The notes below the pieces were generated by a model. That model was given only the letters and a program-made list of their open reading frames with translations. It made no database searches and had not been told where the DNA came from. Of a DNA stretch of 64,000 nt, positions 1 to 11,076 are shown in pieces; position 1 is the stretch's first letter; every line of letters begins with the position of its first letter. Origin of the DNA: Paucisalibacillus algeriensis (GTDB taxonomy: Bacteria > Bacillota > Bacilli > Bacillales > Amphibacillaceae). Location: NCBI RefSeq assembly GCF_000577245.1, contig NZ_CBYO010000012.1, positions 1-64,000 of the forward strand. Direction: 5' to 3'. A program made the translations under genes and the position numbers.

Positions 1-45
1 TCCCGTCCTGGGAACAACACAGAACGACATACATCCTGTATGCCT

Positions 46-162
<117 letters not shown>

Positions 163-166
163 AAAT

Positions 167-205
167 TAAAAGCCAAGAGATATTTAATATTCTCTTGGCT
201 TTTTT
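167..205 (+). terminator. rRNA operon terminator
   Basis: A long stem AAAGCCAAGAGA with TCTCTTGGCTTT is followed by a run of T directly after the 5S gene, so it reads as the intrinsic terminator of the rRNA operon. Confidence 0.9.
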
Positions 206-310
206 TATTATAAAAAATTATAATCCCACAAGAAAACCTCCTTAGGCTAACTCGTATGTAGCCAAAAACAGACTAAATACAATTATAGAAATATAAATTA
301 AAAGCACAAA

Positions 311-337
311 GCCCTAGTTCAAAAATGAGCTAGGGCT
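311..337. terminator. hairpin, possible weak terminator
   Basis: Stem GCCCTAGTTC / GAGCTAGGGC with a short loop. The T-run on the plus strand is poor (CTTAAATA), so termination is uncertain. It separates the rRNA operon from the mgtC-like gene. I see nothing else in 206-410. Confidence 0.35.
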
Positions 338-414
338 TAAATAAAATAATTCAAAACTCATATTTACATTTTGAAAGACTAAACTGATAATATATATAAA
401 AGAAGGAGATAAAT

Positions 415-1110
415 ATGAATTCAATCTTTTCACACTTAATAGATGAAAACTTTCTACTTATTATCGTTCGTGTACTTATTGCCTTATTTTTATCAGGGTT
501 AATAGGATTTGAACGAGAATTAAAAAACCACTCTGCGGGATTTCGTACACACATCCTTGTAGGGGTGGGCTCTTGTTTAATGATGGTGCTATCCTTGTAT
601 GGATTTGAAGCATACATAGAAAAATATGAAAATGTACGTTTTGATCCAGCAAGAATTCCATCCTACGTCATTAGTGGTATCGGTTTCCTAGGTGCCGGTA
701 CTATTATGGTATATGGTGGTACTATTAGAGGATTAACCACTGCAGCATCCATATGGGCAGTTGCTGGCCTTGGTTTAGTTGTTGGCGCTGGTATGTATGC
801 AGTTGCGTTATTTACAACATTAATTATATTATTGAGCCTGGTTTTCTTGAATAATTTCGAAAAGTTATTTACGAAAGGGAAGAGCTCAATGGTTGTAGAG
901 ATTGTCTCCTACCCTAATCTTGCAATTAATAAGGTCGTTTCCGTATTTGAAGAAAGTAATTTAAAGGTCAGACAGGTTGAGGTATTAAAAGTAGAAAATG
1001 ATCTCCGAAGTATTTTTATTAAAGTGGAACCGAACGAGGGATTTAATCGAATTAAATTATTTGAAAGTCTTTCTAGTATTGATGCAGTAAAAAGTGTTTC
1101 TGAAAGGTAG
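415..1110 (+). CDS. MgtC/SapB family membrane protein
   Basis: A 231-residue protein. The first 140 residues form about four hydrophobic segments with the family signature LIGFERELKNHSAGFRTH near residues 30-47 and GIGFLGAGTIM near residues 83-93. The last 80 residues form a soluble ACT-like tail. MgtC relatives are linked to Mg2+ homeostasis and inhibit F-type ATPase in some pathogens. In Bacillaceae the role is not established, so only the family is called. The start is set by AAGGAG about 8 bases upstream of the ATG. It is a single-gene unit closed by its own terminator and is not part of the ctsR operon. Confidence 0.85.
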   Translation: MNSIFSHLIDENFLLIIVRVLIALFLSGLIGFERELKNHSAGFRTHILVGVGSCLMMVLSLYGFEAYIEKYENVRFDPARIPSYVISGIGFLGAGTIMVYGGTIRGLTTAASIWAVAGLGLVVGAGMYAVALFTTLIILLSLVFLNNFEKLFTKGKSSMVVEIVSYPNLAINKVVSVFEESNLKVRQVEVLKVENDLRSIFIKVEPNEGFNRIKLFESLSSIDAVKSVSER

Positions 1111-1120
1111 GCTCCTCATG

Positions 1121-1160
1121 AAAATCCCGTACATCAAGAACATTGATACGGGATTTTTCT
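1121..1160 (+). terminator. terminator after the mgtC-like gene
   Basis: Stem AAAATCCCGTA / TACGGGATTTT followed by further T, placed just after the stop codon. Confidence 0.8.
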
Positions 1161-1282
1161 TGGTTGAAATTTGTAACCTTCCTAGTCAAGTTCTCTAAAC
1201 TTAGATTTATAAGGTGAAAAAAGTTCAGATAGATTGTTTTGTTTTTTTACCAATTTGTCAACAATAGATAGGGTGAGAATGG

Positions 1283-1335
1283 TTGCATCTGATTAAAATT
1301 GAAGTATAATAAAAATATAGTCAAAGTTAGTCAAA
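1283..1335 (+). promoter_or_regulatory. sigma-A promoter and CtsR operator
   Basis: TTGCAT, a 16-base spacer and TATAAT (1305-1310) form a sigma-A promoter. Immediately downstream, at 1319-1335, lies AGTCAAAGTTAGTCAAA, a direct heptad repeat with 3-base spacing that matches the CtsR box (RGTCAAA NAN RGTCAAA). A third partial heptad (GTCAG) follows. The position just after the -10 predicts that CtsR blocks its own operon, as in B. subtilis. Confidence 0.9.
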
Positions 1336-1382
1336 GTCAGGGAAGAAAGCTGGATTACTCTTGGATTTAGGGAGGGAATCAA

Positions 1383-1844
1383 TTGAGCAATATTTCAGAT
1401 GTAATTGAACAATATTTAAAAAAGGTATTACAGGCAAAAGGTCAAGATGCCATTGAAATAAAGCGAAGTGAAATTGCAGATAGGTTCCAATGTGTTCCAT
1501 CTCAGATAAACTATGTAATTAATACTCGCTTTACCATTGAGAAAGGCTATATCGTTGAAAGTAAGCGTGGTGGTGGAGGCTACATTCGTATCATAAGAAT
1601 AAGGCATCGAGATAAATCAGACATGATAGACGAAATTATTAAGTTAATAAATCCTACTGTTACTCAACAAGCTGCCTATGATGTATTAGAGCGACTTGTG
1701 GAGGAAGAAATTATTACGACAAGAGAAGCAAAGATAATGGCTAATGGAATCGGCAGGGAAACGTTAGCTTTTAAACTGCCTTTAAGAGATGAAATTAGAG
1801 CACGTATTTTAACTGCTATGTTGTCGACATTAAAATATTTATAA
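1383..1844 (+). CDS. ctsR: transcriptional repressor CtsR
   Basis: A 153-residue repressor of clp and other heat-shock genes. The winged helix-turn-helix spans about residues 1-75. The wing carries Arg62 followed by four glycines (63-66), which inserts into the minor groove and whose arginine is the heat-sensing and McsB-sensitive element known from CtsR. The C-terminal half is the dimerisation and McsB/ClpC-contact domain. The start is TTG, chosen because GGGAGGG lies 5-6 bases upstream and the N-terminus matches the family. It is the first gene of ctsR-mcsA-mcsB-clpC and is preceded by its own operator. Confidence 0.97.
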   Translation: MSNISDVIEQYLKKVLQAKGQDAIEIKRSEIADRFQCVPSQINYVINTRFTIEKGYIVESKRGGGGYIRIIRIRHRDKSDMIDEIIKLINPTVTQQAAYDVLERLVEEEIITTREAKIMANGIGRETLAFKLPLRDEIRARILTAMLSTLKYL

Positions 1845-1885
1845 TCAACATATTAGTTTTAGGTTAACAGTAAGGGGGAAAAACA

Positions 1886-2431
1886 ATGGAGTGTCATGAA
1901 TGTCAAGAACGGCCAGCCACCCTACATTATACACAAGTAATTAATGGCCATAAAACTGAAGTTCAAATTTGCGAAGTTTGTGCGAAAGAAAAAGGTTACA
2001 TGACCTATCCAGAAGAGGGGTATTCTCTTCATAATTTACTAACAGGTTTATTTAATTTTGACACAACTCATGTGAGCACACCAGGAACTCATATACAAAA
2101 AGAAAAAGAACATCAATGTCCAAAATGCGGATTAACTTTTTCAGAGTTTAAACAGATTGGTAAGTTTGGTTGTGGGGAATGCTACCATACTTTTTCTGGA
2201 AGTCTAAATCCTATATTCCGACGAGTTCATAGTGGAAACACGGAGCATCGAGGGAAAATTCCGAAACGAAAAGGTGGCAGTTTACATCTAAAGAAGCAAG
2301 TTGTTACGTATAAAGCTGAATTACAGGAGTTAATTATGAATGAGGAATTTGAACAAGCTGCTGTTATTAGGGATAAAATCAAGGAATTAGATGCAAAAAT
2401 AAATCAAAAAGAAGCAGGTGATAGCAGGTGA
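1886..2431 (+). CDS. mcsA: McsA, zinc-finger activator of McsB
   Basis: A 181-residue protein with Cys pairs CHEC (residues 3-6) and CEVC (29-32), then CPKC and CGEC around residues 77-96, forming two zinc-binding modules. A UVR motif ([18 protein letters not shown] and following residues) lies at the C-terminus, as in ClpC and UvrB. McsA binds McsB and stimulates its arginine kinase activity, which tags proteins for ClpCP. A ribosome site AAGGGGG precedes the ATG. The stop codon overlaps the GTG start of mcsB by four bases, so translation is probably coupled. Confidence 0.95.
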   Translation: MECHECQERPATLHYTQVINGHKTEVQICEVCAKEKGYMTYPEEGYSLHNLLTGLFNFDTTHVSTPGTHIQKEKEHQCPKCGLTFSEFKQIGKFGCGECYHTFSGSLNPIFRRVHSGNTEHRGKIPKRKGGSLHLKKQVVTYKAELQELIMNEEFEQAAVIRDKIKELDAKINQKEAGDSR

Positions 2432-3492
2432 CACTTCAACACTTTATGAATGAGGCGATTAGTCCTTGGATGCGAGAACAGGGTCCAAATCATGACATTG
2501 TTTTAAGTAGTCGCATTCGTTTAGCAAGAAACTTTGCTGATGTGCCATTTCCTATCATTGCAGATCAAAAGGAATTAGAAGAGATTAGGGAGTTCTTTAA
2601 AAAGCATTATGAACATCGCTCATTTGAAGAGTATCAGAACTTTGAGTTTATCTCCATACGTGATTTAACAGCAATTGAAAAAAGTGTATTAGTAGAAAAG
2701 CACTTAATTAGTCCTTTACTTGCAAAAAAAGAGGGGGCAGCAGCTACTTTAATCTCAAACAACGAGCAAGTATCCGTCATGATTAATGAGGAAGATCATA
2801 TCCGCATACAAATCTATTTTCCAGGATTACAATTAACCAAAGCTCTAAATAAAGCACTAGAATTTGATGATTGGATTGAAGAAAAGGTTAATTATGCTTT
2901 TGATGAGAAACGTGGATTCTTAACAAGTTGTCCTACAAATGTTGGTACGGGTATGAGAGCCTCAGTTATGATGCACTTACCAGCCCTTGCCATGACAAAG
3001 CAAATTAATAGAATGATGCCAGCAATTAATCAATTGGGACTTGTAGTTAGAGGGATTTATGGTGAAGGCAGTGAAGCATTAGGAAACATTTTTCAAATTT
3101 CAAATCAAATCACCCTTGGAAAAGCAGAGGAGCATATAATAGAAGACTTAGAGAGTGTTGTTCAACAACTAATAGAGCATGAACGTAAGGCTAGAACAAG
3201 AATTCTTGAACAATCTGGAATGGAATTAGAAAATCGTATTTTTCGGTCATTAGGAGTATTGGAATATAGTAGAATTATTGAATCCAAGGAAGCTGCTAGA
3301 TGTTTATCGAATGTTCGATTAGGAATCGATTTAGGAATCATTAAAAATGTTTCTCGTAATATACTTAATGAACTGATGGTTTTAACCCAACCCGGATTTT
3401 TACAGCACTACGCAAAGAAGACGTTAACTATGGCGGAGAGAGATATACTTAGAGCGTCTTTAATTCGAGAACGATTACAATTTGAGGAATAG
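2428..3492 (+). CDS. mcsB: protein-arginine kinase McsB
   Basis: A 354-residue phosphagen-kinase-fold enzyme that transfers phosphate from ATP to arginine side chains, producing the pArg degradation tag read by ClpC. Visible signatures are [10 protein letters not shown] near residue 27 (ATP-phosphate-binding arginines) and the catalytic loop [14 protein letters not shown] near residue 167 with the characteristic cysteine. The C-terminal helices are those of the pArg-sensing domain. The GTG start overlaps the mcsA stop. Confidence 0.96.
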   Translation: MTLQHFMNEAISPWMREQGPNHDIVLSSRIRLARNFADVPFPIIADQKELEEIREFFKKHYEHRSFEEYQNFEFISIRDLTAIEKSVLVEKHLISPLLAKKEGAAATLISNNEQVSVMINEEDHIRIQIYFPGLQLTKALNKALEFDDWIEEKVNYAFDEKRGFLTSCPTNVGTGMRASVMMHLPALAMTKQINRMMPAINQLGLVVRGIYGEGSEALGNIFQISNQITLGKAEEHIIEDLESVVQQLIEHERKARTRILEQSGMELENRIFRSLGVLEYSRIIESKEAARCLSNVRLGIDLGIIKNVSRNILNELMVLTQPGFLQHYAKKTLTMAERDILRASLIRERLQFEE

Positions 3493-3509
3493 GTAGGAGG
3501 AAATCTTAT

Positions 3510-5936
3510 ATGATGTTTGGACGTTTTACTGAAAGAGCTCAAAAAGTACTAGCGCTATCACAAGAAGAAGCCGTACGTCTTGGTCATAATAACATTGGCA
3601 CGGAACATATTTTACTGGGACTCGTGCGTGAAGGGGAAGGAATAGCTGCAAAAGCTCTTGAATCATTGGGACTGGAAGTTTCTAAGATTCAAGAGGAAGT
3701 GGAAAAGCTTATTGGAACTGGTAAGCAACCAATGCAAACCATACATTATACACCAAGAGCAAAGAAAGTGGTTGAACTTTCACAAGATGAAGCACGTAAA
3801 TTGGGTCATTCCTATGTTGGGACTGAACATATATTACTTGGATTAATTCGAGAGGGTGAAGGTGTTGCTGCTCGAGTTTTAAATAACTTAGGTGTGAGCT
3901 TAAATAAAGCCAGACAACAAGTGCTTCAATTATTAGGTAGTAATGAGTCACAGGCAGGTAGACAAGGCCGTGGACAGGCAACGAGCGCCAATACACCGAC
4001 ACTAGATTCACTTGCGCGTGATTTAACTGCTAGCGCAAAGGAAGGAAATATTGACCCGGTTATAGGGAGAAGTAAAGAAATTGAACGTGTCATTCAAATA
4101 TTGAGCCGTCGTACGAAAAACAATCCTGTATTAATTGGAGAACCAGGTGTGGGTAAAACTGCTGTAGCGGAAGGACTTGCACAACAAATTGTGAATAATG
4201 AAGTGCCGGAGACATTACGTGACAAACGAGTAATGACCCTTGATATGGGAACGGTTGTTGCTGGTACAAAATATCGTGGTGAATTTGAGGATCGTCTAAA
4301 AAAGGTAATGGAGGAAATTCGTCAAGCTGGCAATATAATTCTGTTTATTGATGAATTACACACCTTAATAGGTGCTGGTGGTGCAGAGGGTGCTATTGAT
4401 GCATCCAATATTTTAAAACCATCTCTAGCACGTGGTGAACTACAATGTATTGGTGCTACTACTTTAGAAGAGTACCGTAAATATATTGAAAAGGACGCGG
4501 CCCTAGAAAGAAGATTCCAACCTATTCAAGTAGATGAACCAACTTTTGAAGAAACCATTCAGATATTAAAAGGACTGAGAGATCGCTATGAAGCACATCA
4601 TCGTGTAACGATAACAGATGAGGCGATTGAAGCGGCTGCGAGTTTATCGGATCGTTATATTACAGATCGCTTTTTACCGGATAAGGCAATTGATTTAATT
4701 GATGAAGCTGGTTCAAAAGTAAGACTTCGTTCATACACTGTACCACCAAATTTAAAAGACTTAGAACAGAAGTTAGAAGAAGTACGTAAAGAAAAAGATG
4801 CAGCAGTACAGAGTCAAGAATTTGAAAAAGCAGCATCTTTAAGAGATTCAGAGCAGCGACTTCGTGAAGAGTTAGAAACGACGAAAAATGAATGGAAAGA
4901 AAAGCAAGGTCAAGAAGATTCCCAAGTAACTGTAGAAGATATAGCAAGTATTGTTTCCATCTGGACGGGTGTACCTGTATCCAAATTAACAAAAGATGAG
5001 AGTGAGCGACTACTTAATCTAGAAGAGTTACTACACGGTCGAGTTATTGGCCAGGAGGAAGCTGTTAAAGCTATTTCTAAGGCTATTAGAAGGGCTAGAG
5101 CAGGCCTTAAAGATCCAAAACGCCCAATAGGTTCCTTTATCTTCCTAGGACCAACAGGAGTCGGAAAAACAGAATTAGCACGTGCCCTTGCAGAAGCAAT
5201 GTTTGCAGATGAAAATGCTATGATCCGAATTGATATGTCTGAATATATGGAGAAGCACTCAACTTCTCGTCTGGTTGGCTCTCCTCCAGGATATGTAGGA
5301 TATGAAGAAGGGGGTCAACTAACAGAAAAGGTACGTAGAAAACCTTATTCTGTTGTACTGTTAGATGAAATAGAAAAAGCCCATCCGGAAGTATTTAATA
5401 TCTTGCTCCAGGTGCTTGAAGATGGACGTTTAACAGATTCAAAGGGACGCGTAGTAGACTTCCGTAATACTGTGTTAATTATGACATCAAATGTAGGTGC
5501 AAGTGAATTAAAACGTAATAAGTTTGTCGGATTTAATTTAGAAGAGAATGGAAAAGACTATGCTAATATGAAATCGAAAGTTCTCGATGAATTAAAGAAA
5601 GCCTTCCGTCCAGAGTTTCTAAATAGAATTGATGAAACGATTGTATTCCACTCTCTAGAGAAAAAGCACATGAAGAGTATCGTCACGTTAATGATAAAAG
5701 ACGTTCAAAAGCGCTTAGTGGAACAAGATATTGACTTTACACTTACAGATAAAGCAGTTGAAAAAATCGCTAATGAGGGGTTTGATCCGGAGTATGGTGC
5801 TAGACCATTACGTAGATCAATCCAAAAAAACATCGAGGATCTTTTATCGGAAGAGTTATTGAAAGGTACCATAAAAATTGGGCAAAAGGTGAAAATAGGT
5901 CTTAATAACAAAGGAGATTTTATCATTTTGTCTTAA
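3510..5936 (+). CDS. clpC: ATP-dependent Clp unfoldase ClpC
   Basis: An 808-residue class I Hsp100 ATPase. The order is two N-terminal Clp repeats (residues 1 to about 145, the pArg and adaptor-binding domain), AAA1 with Walker A GEPGVGKT at about 210, a middle region with a UVR-like coiled coil near 420-455, and AAA2 with Walker A GPTGVGKT at about 547 and Walker [13 protein letters not shown]. The VGF loop at about 673-675 docks on ClpP. It unfolds McsB-phosphorylated or MecA-delivered substrates for ClpP. Two in-frame ATGs start the gene (3510, 3513), and AGGAGG at 3494-3499 fits either. Confidence 0.97.
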   Translation: MMFGRFTERAQKVLALSQEEAVRLGHNNIGTEHILLGLVREGEGIAAKALESLGLEVSKIQEEVEKLIGTGKQPMQTIHYTPRAKKVVELSQDEARKLGHSYVGTEHILLGLIREGEGVAARVLNNLGVSLNKARQQVLQLLGSNESQAGRQGRGQATSANTPTLDSLARDLTASAKEGNIDPVIGRSKEIERVIQILSRRTKNNPVLIGEPGVGKTAVAEGLAQQIVNNEVPETLRDKRVMTLDMGTVVAGTKYRGEFEDRLKKVMEEIRQAGNIILFIDELHTLIGAGGAEGAIDASNILKPSLARGELQCIGATTLEEYRKYIEKDAALERRFQPIQVDEPTFEETIQILKGLRDRYEAHHRVTITDEAIEAAASLSDRYITDRFLPDKAIDLIDEAGSKVRLRSYTVPPNLKDLEQKLEEVRKEKDAAVQSQEFEKAASLRDSEQRLREELETTKNEWKEKQGQEDSQVTVEDIASIVSIWTGVPVSKLTKDESERLLNLEELLHGRVIGQEEAVKAISKAIRRARAGLKDPKRPIGSFIFLGPTGVGKTELARALAEAMFADENAMIRIDMSEYMEKHSTSRLVGSPPGYVGYEEGGQLTEKVRRKPYSVVLLDEIEKAHPEVFNILLQVLEDGRLTDSKGRVVDFRNTVLIMTSNVGASELKRNKFVGFNLEENGKDYANMKSKVLDELKKAFRPEFLNRIDETIVFHSLEKKHMKSIVTLMIKDVQKRLVEQDIDFTLTDKAVEKIANEGFDPEYGARPLRRSIQKNIEDLLSEELLKGTIKIGQKVKIGLNNKGDFIILS

Positions 5937-5960
5937 TGAAAACCGATAAAATCTAATATA

Positions 5961-5996
5961 AAAACTAGAAGGAATTCTCCCTTCTAGTTTTTTTCT
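5961..5996 (+). terminator. terminator between clpC and radA
   Basis: Stem AAAACTAGAAGG / CCTTCTAGTTTTTTT. It closes the CtsR operon before radA, whereas in B. subtilis radA is reported as cotranscribed with clpC. Confidence 0.85.
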
Positions 5997-6148
5997 TTAG
6001 CCGAAGAATGTGATACGATGCGAATATGAAGTTTGTTTGTATAATATGTGGCAGACTTTAGGAATTTTGACTTAAATTGATAGATTCCTGTAACCATAGA
6101 GGAATATTAAACGTATATAATAGAGATATCCGAAGGGACTGAATAGGG

Positions 6149-7522
6149 TTGGCAAAGATAAAGACCAAGTTTGTTTGTCAAGAATGTGGATATGAATCCG
6201 CAAAGTGGATGGGGAAATGTCCGGGCTGTAACAATTGGAATAGTTTTGTAGAAGAAACCTCCATCACTGGTAAACAAACAAGACATACATTTAGTGGTAT
6301 AACTACTGCAGGAAGTAAGCCAGAAAAGATAACATCCATCGTATCAAAACAGGAACCACGTATTTCAACGGATTTGAAAGAATTAAATCGTGTATTAGGT
6401 GGAGGTATTGTTCCAGGTTCACTTGTTTTAATAGGGGGAGACCCGGGTATTGGTAAGTCTACGTTATTATTACAGGTCTCTCAACAGCTTGCAAAAAAAC
6501 AACTGCCAGTTTTATATATTTCCGGTGAAGAATCAACTAGACAAACCAAGCTTCGTGCAGAACGATTAGGAGTTAGTTCCGATTCACTGTATGTACTGGC
6601 GGAAACAAATCTACTTAGTATTACAAATCATATTGAACAGTTAAAACCTTCACTTGTTATCATAGACTCCATCCAAACGATCTATCGTGAAGAGGTAACA
6701 AGTGCTCCAGGTAGTGTTTCACAGGTTCGTGAATGTACAAGTGAGCTGATGCGAATTGCCAAAACTAGTGGTATTCCAATTCTTATTGTTGGACATGTTA
6801 CCAAAGAAGGTGCAATTGCTGGTCCAAGGTTACTTGAACATATGGTGGATACGGTCCTTTATTTTGAAGGGGAAAGACACCATACTTATCGTATATTACG
6901 TGGAGTTAAAAACAGGTTTGGAAGTACGAATGAAATGGGTATTTTTGAAATGAAGGAAGAAGGATTACGGGAAGTATTAAATCCTTCTGAAATATTTCTG
7001 GAAGAAAGATCACAGGGGTCTGCCGGCTCTACTGTAGTTGCATCTATGGAAGGAACAAGGCCTATACTAGTAGAAATTCAAGCTCTTATATCGCCTTCTA
7101 GCTTTGGTAATCCAAGGAGAATGGCAACTGGAATTGATCATAATAGAGTATCCTTATTAATGGCTGTATTGGAAAAACGGGTAGGGCTAATGCTGCAAAA
7201 CCAAGATGCTTATATTAAGGTTGCAGGAGGAGTGAAACTGGACGAGCCAGCTATAGACTTAGCAACGGCAATAAGTATTGCTTCAAGCTTTCGAGATAAT
7301 CCGACAAAACCAGATGATATTTTTATTGGAGAAGTTGGATTAACCGGTGAAATTAGACGGGTATCCCGAATTGAGCAGCGGGTACAAGAGGCAGCAAAAC
7401 TAGGATTTAAACGTGTGATTTGTCCACAAAATAATCTTGATGGATGGACTTTTCCAAAAAACATTGAGGTAATTGGAGTTAAAACAATTCAGGAAGCATT
7501 AAATATTGGGATTCCGAGATGA
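6149..7522 (+). CDS. radA: DNA repair protein RadA (Sms)
   Basis: A 457-residue RecA-like helicase acting in branch migration and in recombination during transformation and repair. It has an N-terminal zinc finger with Cys10, Cys13, Cys24 and Cys27, Walker [10 protein letters not shown] near residues 96-104, the RadA-specific KNRFG motif at about 254-258, and a C-terminal Lon-protease-like domain from about residue 280. Length is typical. The TTG start is chosen from the family N-terminus, and the upstream ribosome site (GAAGGG) is poorly spaced. In B. subtilis disA follows radA. Here the gap to yacL holds only promoters. Confidence 0.95.
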   Translation: MAKIKTKFVCQECGYESAKWMGKCPGCNNWNSFVEETSITGKQTRHTFSGITTAGSKPEKITSIVSKQEPRISTDLKELNRVLGGGIVPGSLVLIGGDPGIGKSTLLLQVSQQLAKKQLPVLYISGEESTRQTKLRAERLGVSSDSLYVLAETNLLSITNHIEQLKPSLVIIDSIQTIYREEVTSAPGSVSQVRECTSELMRIAKTSGIPILIVGHVTKEGAIAGPRLLEHMVDTVLYFEGERHHTYRILRGVKNRFGSTNEMGIFEMKEEGLREVLNPSEIFLEERSQGSAGSTVVASMEGTRPILVEIQALISPSSFGNPRRMATGIDHNRVSLLMAVLEKRVGLMLQNQDAYIKVAGGVKLDEPAIDLATAISIASSFRDNPTKPDDIFIGEVGLTGEIRRVSRIEQRVQEAAKLGFKRVICPQNNLDGWTFPKNIEVIGVKTIQEALNIGIPR

Positions 7523-7559
7523 TAGTTTAAAAAAATACTAGAATTTTGTCGAAATTCCG

Positions 7560-7633
7560 TTGACTTCCATATTGCACTGTGATAAAATTTAATGTTTTGC
7601 CAATTTGATTGTTTGTTAAAGCTATGCTATGAT
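7560..7633 (+). promoter_or_regulatory. two tandem sigma-A promoters upstream of yacL
   Basis: P1 is TTGACT (7560-7565), a 17-base spacer and TAAAAT (7583-7588). P2 is TTGATT (7605-7610), a 17-base spacer and TATGAT (7628-7633). Both face yacL, so yacL can be expressed apart from radA. Confidence 0.7.
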
Positions 7634-7714
7634 GGTGAAGTACCACTCTAATTTCAAAATAATGGTTATTTTTTTAGGTTAATAGGCAATAATAGTGGTT
7701 AGGAGGTGACAGTG

Positions 7715-8806
7715 GTGCTGAAAAAGATTGTACATTTATTTTTTATCGTTTCAGGAGCTACCATTGGGTATTTATATATACCGTATATTATTAGGCTATT
7801 AGATTTTACCGATTTGACATGGGTTGAATCACCATTTTTAGGAGCAGCATTAGGTGCTATTATATTATTTGTTATTTCCTATTGGATTGCTGATTATATT
7901 GTAGATTTTTTAAGGTGGATAGAAGAAGGCTTAGTAAAAATACCAATTGGTGATCTACTCTTGGGAAGCCTTGGCTTAATAATTGGTTTGGTAACAGCGT
8001 TTTTAATTAATCTACCAATCCAAGAAATTCAAATTGAGTTTGTGTCCAATGTAATCCCACTATTCATAACAATTCTATTGGGGTATTTTGGATTCCAGGT
8101 TGGATTTAGAAGACGTGACGAATTATTGAATCTAATTAGTATTAATCGTAAGGAAAAAAAGAAGGTTTCTTCTGATAACGATAGTTCTGATATTAATCCC
8201 CGTCCAAAGATACTAGATACTAGTGTTATTATTGATGGACGTATTGCAGATATATGCCAAACAAACTTCTTAGAAGGAACAATCGTCATTCCACAATTTG
8301 TTCTAGGTGAATTACAGCATATTGCGGATTCATCCGATGTATTAAAGCGTAACCGTGGAAGACGAGGGTTGGATGTTTTAAATCGTATTCAAAAAGACCT
8401 ACCTATAAAAGTAGAAATCTATGAAGGCGACTTCGAGGAAATACATGAGGTTGATAGTAAATTAATAAAGCTTGCTAAGGTAATCGATGGTATTGTCGTT
8501 ACAAATGACTTTAATCTCAACAAGGTTTGTGACCTACAAGGTGTACACGTACTAAATATTAATGACCTGGCAAATGCTGTGAAACCTGTTGTGTTACCAG
8601 GTGAAGAACTGATGGTTCAAGTTATAAAAGATGGTAAAGAACAAAATCAAGGAATTGCTTATTTAGACGACGGGACAATGATTGTAGTTGAAGAAGGCAG
8701 AAATTATATTGGAAAAACGATTGAAGTACTTATAACTAGTGTTTTACAAACATCTGCCGGCCGCATGATCTTCGCAAAACCAAAATTACTTGAAAAAGCC
8801 CTATAA
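7715..8806 (+). CDS. yacL: YacL, PIN/TRAM-domain membrane protein
   Basis: A protein of about 363 residues. Its N-terminal 130 residues form roughly four membrane helices. A PIN nuclease-like domain follows ([15 protein letters not shown], with acidic residues suited to metal binding), then a C-terminal TRAM domain starting near [12 protein letters not shown]. It is an integral membrane protein of unknown substrate, conserved in Bacillota. The reading frame is open from GTG 7706, but that codon lies inside the ribosome site AGGAGG (7701-7706), so GTG 7715 (8 bases after it) is preferred and 7712 is possible. In B. subtilis it sits between disA and ispD. Both neighbours are absent here. Confidence 0.88.
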   Translation: MLKKIVHLFFIVSGATIGYLYIPYIIRLLDFTDLTWVESPFLGAALGAIILFVISYWIADYIVDFLRWIEEGLVKIPIGDLLLGSLGLIIGLVTAFLINLPIQEIQIEFVSNVIPLFITILLGYFGFQVGFRRRDELLNLISINRKEKKKVSSDNDSSDINPRPKILDTSVIIDGRIADICQTNFLEGTIVIPQFVLGELQHIADSSDVLKRNRGRRGLDVLNRIQKDLPIKVEIYEGDFEEIHEVDSKLIKLAKVIDGIVVTNDFNLNKVCDLQGVHVLNINDLANAVKPVVLPGEELMVQVIKDGKEQNQGIAYLDDGTMIVVEEGRNYIGKTIEVLITSVLQTSAGRMIFAKPKLLEKAL

Positions 8807-8841
8807 AAAAGGTATAACTTATATTGAGAATAACAATAAAT

Positions 8842-8875
8842 AAAAGTGATAACATCCAGTGTTATCACTTTTTGT
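8842..8875 (+). terminator. terminator after yacL
   Basis: Stem AAAAGTGATAAC / GTTATCACTTTTT with loop ATCCA. It isolates yacL from gltX. Confidence 0.85.
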
Positions 8876-8963
8876 TATAATGGAAAAGGAATAATATTTT
8901 CTTAGGCTTTGTCTTTATTTAAATGATTTTGATTATGTATGTACGGAAACTAAATGTGAAGCA

Positions 8964-9087
8964 CTGAGCGGTCCGAATACACGAAGAATCCTGCGGGAGG
9001 ATAGGCATAGGTGAGAGACCCCGCAGTGCGATAGCACGAGGAGGCTCACCAGCCGCCCGCGGAAAGCGAAGTGTATTCGGACCGCGG
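8964..9087. repeat. palindromic dispersed repeat, copy 1
   Basis: The outer arms are a perfect 14-bp inverted repeat: CGGTCCGAATACAC at 8969-8982 and GTGTATTCGGACCG at 9071-9084. The interior is GC-rich and shares GGAGGCTCACCAGCC plus the next 14 bases with copy 2. The 5' edge ACTGAGCGG is shared with copies 3 and 4. I remember similar GC-rich elements from other Bacillaceae genomes. No open reading frame is present. The rest of 8876-9183 holds nothing else I can name. Confidence 0.85.
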
Positions 9088-9183
9088 GTACCATATACAT
9101 TCTAGCCCAAGCAGCCTAATGAGAAATATAAATCTTATTTATTCAAAACATAATTAAACCAATAAAGAAGGAAGAGACCAAAC

Positions 9184-10653
9184 ATGACAAAAGAAGTTCG
9201 CGTGCGCTATGCACCAAGCCCAACAGGCCATTTACATATAGGAAATGCACGAACAGCACTATTCAACTATTTATACGCAAAACACTTCGACGGAAAATTC
9301 ATTATTCGAATAGAAGATACAGACGAAAAACGTAACGTAGAAGGCGGCGAAGAAAGCCAACTAAAATACCTTAAATGGTTAGGTATTGAGTGGGACGAAG
9401 GCGCAGACGTTGGTGGAAACTACGGTCCGTATCGACAAATGGAACGCTTAGATATTTATAATAAATATGTTAATGAGTTAATTGAAAGAGGATTAGCTTA
9501 TAGATGTTATATGTCAGAAGAAGAGCTGGAAGCAGAGCGCGAGGAACAAATTGCGAACGGACAACCACCGAAGTATTCAGGTAAACACCGTGATCTAACT
9601 CCTGAACAAATGGCAGCTTATGAAGCGGAAGGTCGTAAAGCTAGTATCCGTTTCCGAGTTCCTGATAATGTAACCTATACATTTAACGATATCGTTCGTG
9701 ATGAGATTAAATTTGAATCTAGTGATTTCGGTGACTGGGTTATGGTAAAGCAAAATGGAGTTCCTACGTATAATTTTGCTGTTGCTATTGATGATCATTT
9801 AATGAATATTACCCATGTTTTCCGTGGTGAAGAACATATTTCAAATACACCGAAGCAGCTTATGATATATCAAGCCTTTGGCTGGGATTCACCAACATTT
9901 GGCCACATGACGTTAATATTAAATGAAGACCGTAAGAAATTAAGTAAACGTGACTCCCATATTATTCAGTTTATTGAACAATACAAAAATCTTGGGTATT
10001 TACCGGAAGCAATGTTTAACTTTATTACTCTACTCGGTTGGTCGCCAGTTGGTGAAGAAGAAATCTTTACTAAGAGTAAGCTTATCGAAATCTTTGATCC
10101 GGAAAGATTGTCAACATCACCAGCAATTTTTGATGTGCAAAAATTAAAATGGATGAACAACGAATACATTAAAGCATCTGAACTAGACAAGGTAATAGAT
10201 CTTGCTATGCCACATCTAGTTGAAGCTGGAAGGCTTTCTGAAGACATGGATGAAGAAACTCGGGAATGGGCTGAAAAGGTTATAGGGTTGTACCGAGAAC
10301 AATTGCGTTTTGGTCAGGAGATTGTAGAGCTAACCGACATGTTCTTTAATAAAACAGTAGAACTTGACGAAGCGGCTAAAGAAGTTCTGGCAGAAGAGCA
10401 AGTTCCTGAAGTACTTCAAGTATTTACTGACAAACTAATACACTTAGATGAGTTCAACAAAGATACAATTAAAGACCAAATAAAAGCCACACAAAAAGAA
10501 ACAGGACACCGCGGTAAAAAACTATTCATGCCAATCCGCGTAGCAACAACCGGACAAACCCACGGCCCAGAACTACCACTAGCAATTGAGCTATTAGGTA
10601 AAGAAACAATCGTAGAACGATTAGATAATTTATTAAAAGAATTGGGAGCATAA
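9184..10653 (+). CDS. gltX: glutamyl-tRNA synthetase
   Basis: A 489-residue class I synthetase charging tRNA-Glu (and, in Bacilli, tRNA-Gln for later amidation). The HIGH motif is HLHIG at residues 16-20, and the KMSKS equivalent KKLSKRD lies at about 251-257. An anticodon-binding domain follows. The ribosome site GAAGGAAG precedes the ATG. Codon choice is uneven: the first 60 codons contain about 16 ending in C and 10 in T, while codons 93-113 have about 12 ending in T and none in C. The last 60 codons are again C-rich. In B. subtilis ispD-ispF sit just upstream. Here there is repeat copy 1. Confidence 0.97.
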   Translation: MTKEVRVRYAPSPTGHLHIGNARTALFNYLYAKHFDGKFIIRIEDTDEKRNVEGGEESQLKYLKWLGIEWDEGADVGGNYGPYRQMERLDIYNKYVNELIERGLAYRCYMSEEELEAEREEQIANGQPPKYSGKHRDLTPEQMAAYEAEGRKASIRFRVPDNVTYTFNDIVRDEIKFESSDFGDWVMVKQNGVPTYNFAVAIDDHLMNITHVFRGEEHISNTPKQLMIYQAFGWDSPTFGHMTLILNEDRKKLSKRDSHIIQFIEQYKNLGYLPEAMFNFITLLGWSPVGEEEIFTKSKLIEIFDPERLSTSPAIFDVQKLKWMNNEYIKASELDKVIDLAMPHLVEAGRLSEDMDEETREWAEKVIGLYREQLRFGQEIVELTDMFFNKTVELDEAAKEVLAEEQVPEVLQVFTDKLIHLDEFNKDTIKDQIKATQKETGHRGKKLFMPIRVATTGQTHGPELPLAIELLGKETIVERLDNLLKELGA

Positions 10654-10796
10654 GATTTTAATTTAATGTTTTTATTTTTCCGTAAGTAGAAAGCATATTC
10701 TGGTTGCGGACATCGTTAGGAAATTTTGCAAGATATTAAGTGAAAATTGAGCAATCCAATTCACATTTCACCCAAACTATAATATAGTAATAATAC

Positions 10797-11042
10797 ATTA
10801 ATAAAGAGCGTTGAAAAGGGAAAGTAATAGTTAGAGAATTACACAGAGAGAATCACCTTGGCTGGAAGTGATTTTAATTACTAACTACGAAGTGCCCCTT
10901 GGAGTCCGTTATGGAAAAGTACAGTACATAACGGCGGTTCTCTCCCGTTACGAGAGCATAAGTTGGAAGGCTAACTCGCCTTCAAACAGAGTGGAACCGC
11001 GCTAAAAGCGTCTCTGTGTTTATACACAGGGGCGCTTTTTTG
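10797..11042 (+). promoter_or_regulatory. cysteine T-box riboswitch upstream of cysE-cysS
   Basis: A full T-box leader preceded by TATAAT at 10778-10783. Stem I has the AGTA loop-E motif near 10822, and its 3' partner GAAG is directly followed by the specifier TGC (10893-10895), a cysteine codon. The T-box GAGTGGAACCGCG at 10989-11001 contains TGGA (10992-10995), complementary to the UCCA end expected of tRNA-Cys. It is followed by the terminator GCGTCTCTGTGT / ACACAGGGGCGC and a T-run. Uncharged tRNA-Cys should stabilise the antiterminator and allow cysE-cysS expression. Confidence 0.95.
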
Positions 11043-11076
11043 TTATATTTACTATTTCACTTTAGGGGGATGGAAA

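Noticed and set aside
371-398. TTGAAA / TATATA pair before the mgtC-like gene
   Set aside because: The implied transcript would start inside the ribosome site.
3709-4011. 100-codon minus-strand open frame inside clpC, and similar long antisense frames in rpoC, rplL and ribosomal genes
   Set aside because: Shadows of strongly coding genes; no ribosome sites or family matches.
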